This document shows, piece after piece, positions 32,944 through 40,766 of a stretch of DNA of 64,000 nt. Position 1 is the stretch's first letter. Each line of letters starts with the position of its first letter. Both the position numbers and the translations under genes were made by a program. The notes beneath the pieces were generated by a model. The model saw only the letters and a list, made by a program, of their open reading frames with translations, was not told the DNA's origin and made no database searches. The DNA comes from Palauibacter sp022826685. Its GTDB lineage: Bacteria; Gemmatimonadota; Gemmatimonadetes; Palauibacterales; Palauibacteraceae. The stretch lies in NCBI RefSeq assembly GCF_965221685.1, contig NZ_OZ244907.1. One strand, written 5' to 3'.

Positions 32944-34254
32944 ATGTCAGCCGTTCATCTCGCCGGCCGTCGTCCGGCGCGGCTGCGTCGCATCGCGTGG
33001 TTCGCGGGAGTGGCGCTGTCGTCCGGGATCGGTGTGCCGCCACCCGCGGTGGCCGCCGCGCAGGAAGCCGACACCTTGCGCCTGTCGGACGCGATTGCGC
33101 TCGCGCGCGAGGGGAACCCGATGCTGCGGGCCTTCCGCCTGCGGGCGGACGCCGCGCACGCCCGCATCCCGCAGGCCGGGGTCCTTCCGGATCCGGTGAT
33201 TTCGTTCGGCCTCCGAAACCGGCCGCTGGATGGCTTCGGAGCGGACGAGCGAATGACCGCGAACACGTTCCAGATCCAGCAGTCGCTCCCCTGGCCGGGG
33301 AAACTCGGTGCCGCGGAGCGGAGGGAATCGCACCTCGCGAGCGCCGCCAGCCTGACGGCGGGCGAGATGGAGGCCCAACTCGTCCTCCGCCTGAAGACGG
33401 CCTACTACGAACTCGCGTTCCGAGACCGGGCGCTCGGCATCATGCGAACCACGCGCGATCTCCTGCGCGAGTTCCTCGACGTCTCGAATACGCTGTACTC
33501 GGTGGGAACGGGCCTTCAGAACGATGTCCTGCAGGCCCAGGTCGCGGTCGCCTCGATGACGGAAGAAATCACGGCGGCGGAGCAGTCGCGTCTGGCGATG
33601 GCCGCGCGACTGAACGCGCTGCTCGGCCGTGGACCGGAGCACGGCGTTCCGGCCGTGCAGTTGCCGGACCCCGGCGAGGCGCTGCCCCGCATGGAAGCGC
33701 TGATGGCGCAGGCCGCGGAGGGGCGCCCCGCGCTGCGAGCGGCCCGCGCGGAGATCCGGGCGGCGGAATCGGCCTACGAAACCGCCCGGCGCACGCTCTA
33801 CCCGGACCTTCGACTCTCGGCCGATTACGCCGAGCGGCCGCAGTTCCCGGACATGCTCAGCTTCAGCGTCGGCTTCAGCGTGCCTCTCTGGGCCGGGTCC
33901 CGCCAATTTCCGCTTCGCGACGAAGCCCTCGCCCGGCAGGCCGTGGCGGAGGCGACCGAACTCGACCTGCGCAACGAGACCTTCGCGCGCCTCGCGGAAG
34001 CCCGGGCCGAGTCCGATCGGGCCCTTGGGCTGCACGACCTGTATTCCACGTCCATCCTCCCGCAGGCGCGGGCCGCGGTGGAATCGTCGCTTTCCGCCTA
34101 CCGGGTGGGAGAAGTGGATTTCACGACTCTCGTCCAGAACGAACTCACCGTGAACCGATACGAGATCGAGCGCGTGAGGCTCACGGCCTCCTATCACACT
34201 GCCGTGGCCGAAATCGAAGCCCTGACCGGGGCGAGGCCGGAGGTGATCCGATGA
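32944..34254 (+). CDS. TolC-family outer-membrane channel of Cus-type efflux system
   Basis: A 436-residue protein with AGAGGT before its ATG and a long signal region (about residues 1-39, ending AVAAAQ). The mature part is a tandem duplication typical of outer-membrane efflux proteins (PF02321): DTLRLSDAIALAREGNPML opens the first half, and the second has RPALRAARAEIRAAESAYETARRTLYPDL and VPLWAGSRQ. Long alpha-helices would build the periplasmic tunnel and four strands the barrel. It serves as the exit duct for the adaptor and RND pump encoded next. It is not a lipoprotein, unlike E. coli CusC. Its stop overlaps the adaptor start as ATGA. Confidence 0.88.
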   Translation: MSAVHLAGRRPARLRRIAWFAGVALSSGIGVPPPAVAAAQEADTLRLSDAIALAREGNPMLRAFRLRADAAHARIPQAGVLPDPVISFGLRNRPLDGFGADERMTANTFQIQQSLPWPGKLGAAERRESHLASAASLTAGEMEAQLVLRLKTAYYELAFRDRALGIMRTTRDLLREFLDVSNTLYSVGTGLQNDVLQAQVAVASMTEEITAAEQSRLAMAARLNALLGRGPEHGVPAVQLPDPGEALPRMEALMAQAAEGRPALRAARAEIRAAESAYETARRTLYPDLRLSADYAERPQFPDMLSFSVGFSVPLWAGSRQFPLRDEALARQAVAEATELDLRNETFARLAEARAESDRALGLHDLYSTSILPQARAAVESSLSAYRVGEVDFTTLVQNELTVNRYEIERVRLTASYHTAVAEIEALTGARPEVIR

Positions 34255-35543
34255 TGAGATCCAGCCGATTCCCATTTGTCTCCCATTCCGTCCTCGCATC
34301 GGTGCTCGTGGCCCTCTCGGCGTGTGATCCGGGTCCGGAGCCGGCGCGGGATGCGGGGATGGAAATGGACCACGCCGACCATGCGATGCCCGTGGCCGCG
34401 CCGCCGGAGATCGATACGATGCCCGCCGCCGGGCGCGGCCGGGTCCAGTTGACCTCCGAACAGGAACGGGCACTCGGGGTCACCTATACGACGGCCGAAC
34501 GCATGACCGTCTCGCGCGAGATCCGCACCGTCGGCCGGATCGACGCGCCCGAGCGCAGCATCGCGGACATCACCCCCAAGATCGACGGATTCGTCGAGGA
34601 ACTGTTCGTCGCGACGACGGGCGAGGCGGTGCAGCGTGGACAGCCGCTGCTCACGATCTACAGCCCCGCGCTCGTGGCCGCTCAGGAGGAACTGCTCACG
34701 GCGCGCCGCCTCGCGGCCGAAGTCGACCCCGAAGTCTCCGAGGCGTGGTCGAACGCGCAGTCCATGCTCGAGGCCAGCCGCCGCCGACTCGGCTACTGGG
34801 ACATCACCGACGAGCAGATCGAGCGGATCGAGGAGACCGGCGAGGTGACGAAGACGATGCAGCTCGTCGCGCCCGTAGGCGGGATCGTGCTCGAGAAGGA
34901 TGTCGTCGAGGGGCAGCGGGTGACGTCCGGCACGCGGCTCTACCGCCTCGCCGACCTCTCGACGGTGTGGGTCGAAGGCGAGGTGTTCGAGCGGGACCTC
35001 CAGTTCGTCGGAGTAGGCTCGCAGGCGCACATCGAGGTCACGGCCTATCCGGGCGAACATGTGATGGGGAACGTGAGTTTCGTTCATCCCACGGTGGAAA
35101 TATCGAGTCGCACCAACAGGGTGCGGGTTTCCGTCCCGAACCCGGGCCTTCGCTTCAAGCCGGGCATGTTCGCCACGGTGTTCTTCGAGGTCACCGCGAT
35201 CCGGGACGACATCGCCGTACCCCTGGAAGCGGTCGTCGTGACGGGTGAGCGCAACCTGGTCTTTGTCCGGGACGAGGAGGGCCTGCTCGATCCGCACGAA
35301 GTCGTGCTCGGCGCGCGGGCGGGAGACCGGGTCCAGATCCTGAGCGGATTGCTGGAGGGAGAGACCATCGTCGCCTCCGCAAACTTCCTGATCGACGCGG
35401 AATCGCGTCTCGGGGCGACGGGAGGGGGGATGCCCGGCATGCAGCACGCGGGTCACGGAGAAATGATCGCGCCCGCCGCCGACCCGGACACGGTCGGGCA
35501 GGACACCGCCGGGACGGCTGCTCACCGGGGTCACGATGATTAG
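34251..35543 (+). CDS. cusB: CusB-like membrane-fusion adaptor lipoprotein
   Basis: A 430-residue periplasmic adaptor. The signal region ends in a lipobox-like VALSAC, indicating a lipid anchor. The domains follow CusB: a barrel-sandwich half (VGRIDAPERSIADITPKIDGFV), a helical hairpin (about residues 140-200), the second half (LVAPVGGIVLEKDVVEG), a beta-barrel domain (STVWVEGEVFERDL) and a membrane-proximal domain. Both ends are rich in potential metal ligands: MEMDHADHAM near residues 37-46, and a Met/His-rich tail (MPGMQHAGHGEM, then HRGHDD). Such clusters suggest capture of Cu(I)/Ag(I) and delivery to the pump. It starts in an ATGA overlap and overlaps cusA by 8 bases, so the three proteins are probably made in balance. 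Confidence 0.88.
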   Translation: MMRSSRFPFVSHSVLASVLVALSACDPGPEPARDAGMEMDHADHAMPVAAPPEIDTMPAAGRGRVQLTSEQERALGVTYTTAERMTVSREIRTVGRIDAPERSIADITPKIDGFVEELFVATTGEAVQRGQPLLTIYSPALVAAQEELLTARRLAAEVDPEVSEAWSNAQSMLEASRRRLGYWDITDEQIERIEETGEVTKTMQLVAPVGGIVLEKDVVEGQRVTSGTRLYRLADLSTVWVEGEVFERDLQFVGVGSQAHIEVTAYPGEHVMGNVSFVHPTVEISSRTNRVRVSVPNPGLRFKPGMFATVFFEVTAIRDDIAVPLEAVVVTGERNLVFVRDEEGLLDPHEVVLGARAGDRVQILSGLLEGETIVASANFLIDAESRLGATGGGMPGMQHAGHGEMIAPAADPDTVGQDTAGTAAHRGHDD

Positions 35544-38500
35544 CCGCGTCATCGAGTGGTCCGTCCACAACCGCCTTCTCGTGCTCCTGGCGTCGGTCGC
35601 GATCGTCGGCGCCGGGTTGTGGGCACTGCGCACGACCCCGCTCGACGCCATCCCGGACCTGTCGGACGTGCAGGTGATCGTACAGACCGACTTTCGGGAA
35701 CAGGCGCCTCAGATCGTGGAGGACCAGGTCACCTACCCGATCGCGTCGGAGATGCTCAAGGTGCCGGGCGCCCGTGTGGTGCGGGCCTTCTCCTTCTTCG
35801 GACTCAGCCTCGTCTATGTGATCTTCGAGGACGGGACCGACATCTACTGGGCCCGCTCCCGCGTCCTCGAGTACCTGAACGGCATCCGGCGGCAGCTTCC
35901 TCCGGAGGTGGAACCCGCGCTGGGACCGGACGCGACGGGCGTGGGGTGGGTCTACGAGTACACCCTCGAATCCGACAGCCTGGACCTCGCGGAACTGAGG
36001 ACGCTCCAGGACTGGTACATCAGGTACCAGCTGACGGCGGTGCCGGGCGTCTCCGAGGTGGCGAGCCTCGGCGGGTTCGTGAAGCAGTACCAGGTGGAGG
36101 TGGACCCGGAACGGCTGCGGGCGTTCGACATCCCTGTGACCGAGGTGTCGAGGGCGATCGGCTCGCACAACATCGACATCGGCGCGCGCGTCCTGGAGAT
36201 GGGTGGGCGCGAGTACATGATCCGCGGCCTCGGCTACCTGCGGGGCACCGTCGACATCGAAAACGTGGCGGTGGGCGCGACGCCGAACGGGACGCCGATC
36301 CGGGTGGCGGATGTCGCGACGGTACAGGTCGGGCCCGCGCCGCGTCGCGGGGTGGCGGATCTGGACGGGCGGGGCGAAGTGGTCGCCGGGATCGTCGTGA
36401 TGCGCTTCGGCTCCGATGCGCTGGAGACGATCGAACGGGTCAAGGTACGGCTGGACGAGATCAACGATGGCCTCCCCGCCGGCACCCGACTGCGGCCCGC
36501 GTACGACCGCAGCGACCTGATCCACCGTGCGATCGAGACGCTGCGCGAGAAACTCGTCGAGGAGTCGCTCATCGTGGCGGCGGTGGCGCTCCTTTTCCTG
36601 CTCCATTTTCGCTCGGCGCTCGTAGCGGTCGTCACGCTCCCGCTCGGGATCCTCATCTCCTTCATCGTCATGCGCTGGATCGGCGTGAACGCCGACATCA
36701 TGAGCCTGGGCGGCATCGCGATCGCGATCGGCGCCATGGTCGACGCCGCCATCGTCATGATCGAGAACATGCACAAGCATCTCGAGCGGGCGGAGCCGGA
36801 CACCTCGCGCTGGGACATCGTGCTCGAGAGCGCGAAGCAGGTCGGCCCGCCGCTCTTCTTCTCCCTCCTCATCATCACCTTCAGCTTCCTGCCGGTGTTC
36901 GCGCTCGAACAGCAGGAAGGACGCCTGTTCAAACCGCTCGCGTTCACGAAGACGTTCGCCATGGCGGGGGCCGCGTTCCTTGCGATCACGGTCGTGCCCG
37001 TCCTCATGGGGTATCTCGTGCGGGGGCGCATCCGTCCGGAACGGGCGAATCCCGTGAATCGCGTGCTTCGATTCGTCTACAGACCCTTCATCGACTTCGC
37101 GCTGAAGCGCCCGTGGATTGTCGTCTCGGCCGCCGCAGTGATGCTGGCGGCGACGGTGTTCCCCTGGCAGCGGCTCGGGAGCGAGTTCATGCCGCCGCTT
37201 CAGGAGGGGTCGATCCTTTTCATGCCGACCACGGTTCCGGGCGCCTCGATCGCCCAGGCCCGCGAGATCATGCGGTATCAGGACAGCGTCCTCGCTTCCT
37301 TCCCCGAAGTGGAGACGGTGTTGGGGAAAGCGGGGCGTGCGGAAACGGCGACCGACCCGGCGCCGCTCGACATGTTCGAGACCACGATCACGCTCAGGCC
37401 CCGCGAAGAGTGGCGTCCCGGCCTGACGCAGGCCGGCCTGCTGGCGGAGATGGACGGGGCCGTAGCCCTTCCCGGGGTGACGAATGCCTGGACGATGCCC
37501 ATCAAGGGGCGGATCGACATGCTCGCCACGGGCGTCCGGACCGCCGTGGGGATCAAGATCTTCGGGCCGGATCTCGACACGCTCCAGGCGCTGGGCGAGG
37601 AGGCGGAACGGATCGTGCGCAATATCCCGGGGACACGGAGCGCGTTCGCCGAGCGGGGCGTGTCGGGGTACTACGTGGACATCGATGTGGACCGGCCGGA
37701 GGCGGCCCGCTACGGGCTCAACGTCGGCGATATCCACGGCGCGATCATGGCGACGGTCGGCGGGATGGACGCGACGATGACGGTCGAAGGGCGCGAGCGA
37801 TACGCGGTCAACGTCCGGTATCCCCGCGAACTGCGGGACGACCTGCAGAACCTGCGCGAGGTGCTCGTCGCGGCGCCGAACGGGCCGCAGATCCCGCTCG
37901 GCCAGGTGGCGGGCGTCGAGGCCGTCCGGGGGCCGATGGCGGTCAAGACGGAAAACGCCTTCCCGGTGACGACCGTCTTCATCGACATCGAAGGCCGGGA
38001 CATCGGGAGCTACGTGGAGGACGCACGCCGGATCGTGGCGGCGCAGTTGGACCTCCCGAGCGGGTATTCGCTGACCTGGAGCGGACAGTACGAGTTCATG
38101 GAACGTGTCCGGGACCGGCTCGGCGTCGTCGTTCCGATCACGCTGGGCATCATCTTCCTCCTCCTCTACCTCAACTTCCGGGGGATCGGCGAGTCGCTGA
38201 TCGTCATGCTCACGCTGCCCTTCTCCCTCGTGGGCGGCATCTGGTTCCTGTGGCTGTTGGGGTATCACACGAGCGTGGCGGTCTGGGTCGGGTTCATCGC
38301 CCTCGCCGGCGTCGCGGCGGAGACAGGGGTCGTGATGCTCATCTACCTGGACGAGGCGTTCCACCGTCACCGGCGCGAGGGGCGGCTGCGGAGTCCGGCC
38401 GACGTGGCCGTGGCCGTCAGGGAGGGGGCGCTGGAGCGCCTGCGCCCGGTCGTGATGACGGTCACCGCGATCACGGCGGCGCTGATTCCGATCATGTGGA

Positions 38501-38640
38501 GTTCCGGGACGGGGGCGGACGTCATGAAGCGGATCGCATCGCCGATGGTCGGCGGGATGATCTCCGCCACCGTGCTGACGCTGCTCGTGATCCCCGCGAT
38601 CTACCTGCTGTGGCGCCGGTGGCAGCTCCGGACCGAGTGA
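35536..38640 (+). CDS. cusA: CusA-type Cu(I)/Ag(I) RND efflux pump
   Basis: A 1034-residue heavy-metal RND (HAE-type) inner-membrane pump. It carries the CusA version of the helix-4 motif, AIGAMVDAAIVMIENMHK, with the relay residues Asp403 and Glu410. The three methionines that form the E. coli CusA metal site (573, 623, 672) have exact counterparts with the same spacing: Met563 (LFMPTTVPG), Met613 (PLDMFETT) and Met662 (RIDMLATG). This argues for monovalent copper/silver rather than the divalent metals handled by CzcA. Full length, with twelve predicted membrane helices. The pump draws metal from periplasm and membrane and expels it through the adaptor and TolC-like partners encoded upstream. 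Confidence 0.93.
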   Translation: MISRVIEWSVHNRLLVLLASVAIVGAGLWALRTTPLDAIPDLSDVQVIVQTDFREQAPQIVEDQVTYPIASEMLKVPGARVVRAFSFFGLSLVYVIFEDGTDIYWARSRVLEYLNGIRRQLPPEVEPALGPDATGVGWVYEYTLESDSLDLAELRTLQDWYIRYQLTAVPGVSEVASLGGFVKQYQVEVDPERLRAFDIPVTEVSRAIGSHNIDIGARVLEMGGREYMIRGLGYLRGTVDIENVAVGATPNGTPIRVADVATVQVGPAPRRGVADLDGRGEVVAGIVVMRFGSDALETIERVKVRLDEINDGLPAGTRLRPAYDRSDLIHRAIETLREKLVEESLIVAAVALLFLLHFRSALVAVVTLPLGILISFIVMRWIGVNADIMSLGGIAIAIGAMVDAAIVMIENMHKHLERAEPDTSRWDIVLESAKQVGPPLFFSLLIITFSFLPVFALEQQEGRLFKPLAFTKTFAMAGAAFLAITVVPVLMGYLVRGRIRPERANPVNRVLRFVYRPFIDFALKRPWIVVSAAAVMLAATVFPWQRLGSEFMPPLQEGSILFMPTTVPGASIAQAREIMRYQDSVLASFPEVETVLGKAGRAETATDPAPLDMFETTITLRPREEWRPGLTQAGLLAEMDGAVALPGVTNAWTMPIKGRIDMLATGVRTAVGIKIFGPDLDTLQALGEEAERIVRNIPGTRSAFAERGVSGYYVDIDVDRPEAARYGLNVGDIHGAIMATVGGMDATMTVEGRERYAVNVRYPRELRDDLQNLREVLVAAPNGPQIPLGQVAGVEAVRGPMAVKTENAFPVTTVFIDIEGRDIGSYVEDARRIVAAQLDLPSGYSLTWSGQYEFMERVRDRLGVVVPITLGIIFLLLYLNFRGIGESLIVMLTLPFSLVGGIWFLWLLGYHTSVAVWVGFIALAGVAAETGVVMLIYLDEAFHRHRREGRLRSPADVAVAVREGALERLRPVVMTVTAITAALIPIMWSSGTGADVMKRIASPMVGGMISATVLTLLVIPAIYLLWRRWQLRTE

Positions 38641-38665
38641 CGCGGGTGTGCGCGGTCCGCCGCCC

Positions 38666-39349
38666 TCAGTACGACACGCCGGTCGCCCGGCACAGCCAGC
38701 GCTGGAACGGCGCGGCCGTGCGACACAGGGCGGTGAACGTGTCGAGGAAGTCGTCCGTCATCACGTCATCTTCGCTCAGCTGCACGACCGCGATGAAGTC
38801 CTTGCGCCGTAGGTCCTCGATCAGCGGATGATCCACGCTGAAGCCCTGCGGCGCCCGGACGAGCGAGTCGCCCGAAAGCTCGAAGGTCCCGCGAAAACCG
38901 GCGTCGCGCGACGCCCGCTTCCAGGCCTGCGGATCCTCGTCGATGGACTCGCGGATCTTCCGGAGCGCCGGCCCGCCGGGGCGCCAGGACCCGCAGCCCA
39001 CGAAACAGTGTCCGGGCTGGATGTGCAGGTAGAAGCCGGGGGCATGGGCGTCCTTGCCGGCGTCGTGCCGGAACTGGATGCCGGTGTGGGTCTTGTACGG
39101 GGTCTTGTCCCGGGAGAATCGGGTATCGCGGTAGATCCTGAAGAGCGAGCCGCCGTTCGCCCTCGGGTCGGCGCGAAAGTGGGGGCTGATGTCCTCGAGG
39201 GGCGCGGAGAAATCGGTGATGAAACCGAGCGCCGGCTCCTTGATGTCCGCCTCGTACCGCGACTTGTTGGCGAGAAACCACTCGCGGTTGTTGTTGGCGG
39301 CCAACTCGCTCAGGAAGCTGAAGGTGCGCGGCGTGAAGTAGGCGGTCAT
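38666..39349 (-). CDS. DUF2461 (TIGR02453) family protein
   Basis: A 227-residue cytoplasmic protein beginning MTAYFTPRTFSFLSELAANN. It matches the DUF2461 family: NREWFLANKSRYE, then FRIYRDTRFSRDKTPYKTH, AGFYLHIQPGHCFVG (here GFYLHIQPG) and GSWRPGGPALRKIRESID. The family is widespread and uncharacterised. The arrangement of conserved Arg, Asp and Lys (RIYRDTRFSRDKTPYK) suggests a phosphate or nucleotide ligand, which is speculation. It is convergent with cusA, 25 bases apart. No strong ribosome site upstream; an extension of the frame beyond 39349 looks non-coding. Confidence 0.85.
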   Translation of the reverse strand: MTAYFTPRTFSFLSELAANNNREWFLANKSRYEADIKEPALGFITDFSAPLEDISPHFRADPRANGGSLFRIYRDTRFSRDKTPYKTHTGIQFRHDAGKDAHAPGFYLHIQPGHCFVGCGSWRPGGPALRKIRESIDEDPQAWKRASRDAGFRGTFELSGDSLVRAPQGFSVDHPLIEDLRRKDFIAVVQLSEDDVMTDDFLDTFTALCRTAAPFQRWLCRATGVSY

Positions 39350-39480
39350 CGGACGGTGGCTCGTCGGCTGGGGAGATGGGTATGATGAGCGGGGCCGATA
39401 GCTATGGCGTCGGCCCTGAGGGGGCAAGCACGGGGACCCCTCATCGACCATACAGGCCAGCGACCGGAGAGCCGCCCGCC

Positions 39481-39927
39481 ATGACGCGCACCGAAATCAG
39501 CCGTACCGTCGACGCTCCGGTCGGAGTCGTGTTCTCGACCGTCGCCGACATCTCCAACTTCTCGAAGGCCGTGCCGCACATCGAGCACGTGGAGTTCCTG
39601 TCGGAGGCGAGGACGGGCGTGGGCGCCCGCTTCCGGGAGACGCGCCTCATGGGGAGCAGAAAGGCGACGACGGAGTTGGAGGTGACCGAGTACGTGCAGG
39701 ACGAACGCGTTCGCTTCGTCTCCGACGCGGGTGGCACGATCTGGGACACGACCTTCACCGTCGAGCCCGGCCCGGATGGCCGCGGGACGCGGCTGGTCAT
39801 GGTGATGGAGGCGAGACCCCACAAGCTCGTCGCCAGACTCGTCACGCCGCTCATGAAGAGCGTCGTGGCCAAGGCGATTGCCACGGATCTCGACGCCGTG
39901 AAGGCCTACGCCGAGGCGGCCGGATAG
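39481..39927 (+). CDS. SRPBCC-family (polyketide cyclase/CoxG-like) protein
   Basis: A 148-residue protein of the START/Bet v 1 fold: MTRTEISRTVDAPVGVVFSTVADISNF at the start is the classic first strand and helix, and the long C-terminal helix is MKSVVAKAIATDLDAVKAY. Such domains bind hydrophobic ligands; no catalytic signature can be read. Cytoplasmic, no signal. GGAGAG upstream supports the ATG at 39481. It is divergent from the DUF2461 gene, with 131 bases between, and is followed by a hairpin and the toxin-antitoxin pair. Confidence 0.85.
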   Translation: MTRTEISRTVDAPVGVVFSTVADISNFSKAVPHIEHVEFLSEARTGVGARFRETRLMGSRKATTELEVTEYVQDERVRFVSDAGGTIWDTTFTVEPGPDGRGTRLVMVMEARPHKLVARLVTPLMKSVVAKAIATDLDAVKAYAEAAG

Positions 39928-39929
39928 CG

Positions 39930-39949
39930 GAGCGCTTGAAGGCGCGCTC
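39930..39949 (+). terminator. Short hairpin after SRPBCC gene
   Basis: GAGCGC pairs with GCGCTC across an 8-base loop, three bases past the stop codon. Only a weak T-run (GTTTC) follows, so this is a possible terminator separating the SRPBCC gene from the toxin-antitoxin operon. Confidence 0.35.
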
Positions 39950-39971
39950 AGTTTCATGCATGTTGTCCTTG

Positions 39972-39990
39972 TTTCCTTACCATAAGGAAA
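39972..39990. promoter_or_regulatory. Perfect inverted repeat, likely antitoxin operator
   Basis: TTTCCTTA and TAAGGAAA form an 8-base perfect palindrome with a 3-base centre, in an AT-richer stretch 14 bases before the AbrB-type antitoxin ATG. AbrB/MazE-type antitoxins repress their own operons by binding such palindromes as dimers. The right arm also supplies the purine-rich sequence GGAAAGAAGG near the ribosome site, so binding could block translation as well. Function is inferred from position and symmetry. Confidence 0.55.
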
Positions 39991-40003
39991 GAAGGTGATC
40001 GCC

Positions 40004-40228
40004 ATGCTTGCCAAACTGACATCCAAGAACCAGTTGACGCTGCCCAAGGCCGTGATCTCGGACTTCCCGAACATCGATTACTTCGATGTGACGGAGGAGA
40101 ACGGCCGGATCGTGCTGACGCCCGTACGCCTGACGCGGGCCGACGCGGTGCGGGCGAAACTCGCAGAGCTGGACTTGACCGATGCGGACGTGGCGGAGGC
40201 CGTCGCGTGGGCGCGCCGGGCTGAATGA
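40004..40228 (+). CDS. AbrB/MazE-type antitoxin
   Basis: A 74-residue protein starting MLAKLTSKNQLTLPKAV, the swapped-hairpin DNA-binding beta-strand pattern of AbrB/SpoVT domains, followed by YFDVTEENGRIVLTPV. The C-terminal part (about residues 48-74) is acidic and helical, as expected for the toxin-neutralising tail. It should bind and block the PIN toxin encoded next and repress the operon. I prefer the ATG at 40004 (GAAGG 8 bases upstream); a GTG at 39995 would add three residues. Its stop overlaps the toxin start as ATGA, typical of antitoxin-toxin pairs. Confidence 0.82.
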   Translation: MLAKLTSKNQLTLPKAVISDFPNIDYFDVTEENGRIVLTPVRLTRADAVRAKLAELDLTDADVAEAVAWARRAE

Positions 40229-40641
40229 CGGTACGCACCGTTCTCGATACCAACGTCCTCGTATCGGCGCTCCTGTTCCCGAAGGGAACGGTATCCCATC
40301 TGCGCGACGCGTGGAGGTCCGGCGCGATTCTGCCGCTCGCCAGTCGCGAGACGGTCTCGGAACTCGTCCGTGTCCTGTGCTATCCCAAGTTCCGGCTGGC
40401 CGAGGGAGAGCGCGAGGAACTGCTGGCGGATTACCTCCCGTTCTGCGAGTCGGTGGTTGTCGAAGACCCTCCGCCTGTCCCGGAATGCCGGGATCCGTTC
40501 GACCGCATGTTCCTTGAACTTGCGCTCGCGGGACGGGCCGACGCGCTGGTCACGGGGGACCGGGATCTGCTGACTCTCGCTTCGACCTTCCCTGTGCCGA
40601 TTCTCACCCCGCAGGCTTTCGGAGGGCGGCTGCCGGGTTGA
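40225..40641 (+). CDS. PIN-domain toxin (putative ribonuclease)
   Basis: A 138-residue single-domain protein of the COG1569/TIGR00305 PIN family. The acidic metal-binding residues are in place: Asp8 (VLDTNVLVS), Glu46 (VSELVRVL), Asp90/Asp93 (CRDPFDRMFLELA) and Asp112/Asp114 (VTGDRDLL). PIN toxins are magnesium-dependent RNases, VapC-like members cutting tRNA or rRNA; the target here is unknown. It is encoded with and overlaps an AbrB-type antitoxin, the standard arrangement. The rest of the operon is confined by hairpins on both sides. Confidence 0.85.
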   Translation: MTVRTVLDTNVLVSALLFPKGTVSHLRDAWRSGAILPLASRETVSELVRVLCYPKFRLAEGEREELLADYLPFCESVVVEDPPPVPECRDPFDRMFLELALAGRADALVTGDRDLLTLASTFPVPILTPQAFGGRLPG

Positions 40642-40681
40642 GCAAGGCGAGCCCAGCCGCCTCCTGACGTGTAGCCACCGC

Positions 40682-40707
40682 CGGCGCACGAAACCTCTGG
40701 TGCGCCG
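40682..40707 (+). terminator. 8-bp hairpin downstream of the toxin gene
   Basis: CGGCGCAC and GTGCGCCG pair perfectly around a 10-base loop, 40 bases after the PIN toxin stop. It lacks a T-tract, so it may be a weak terminator or a boundary structure rather than an intrinsic terminator. Confidence 0.4.
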
Positions 40708-40766
40708 TATGCCGTAGAACGTGCGACGTGTACACGGCTCTCCCTGAATCTCCGAGGATCGGTTCA

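Noticed and set aside
35191..38370. 1059-codon minus-strand frame opposite cusA
   Set aside because: Charged low-complexity translation with no domain; cusA has all family signatures.
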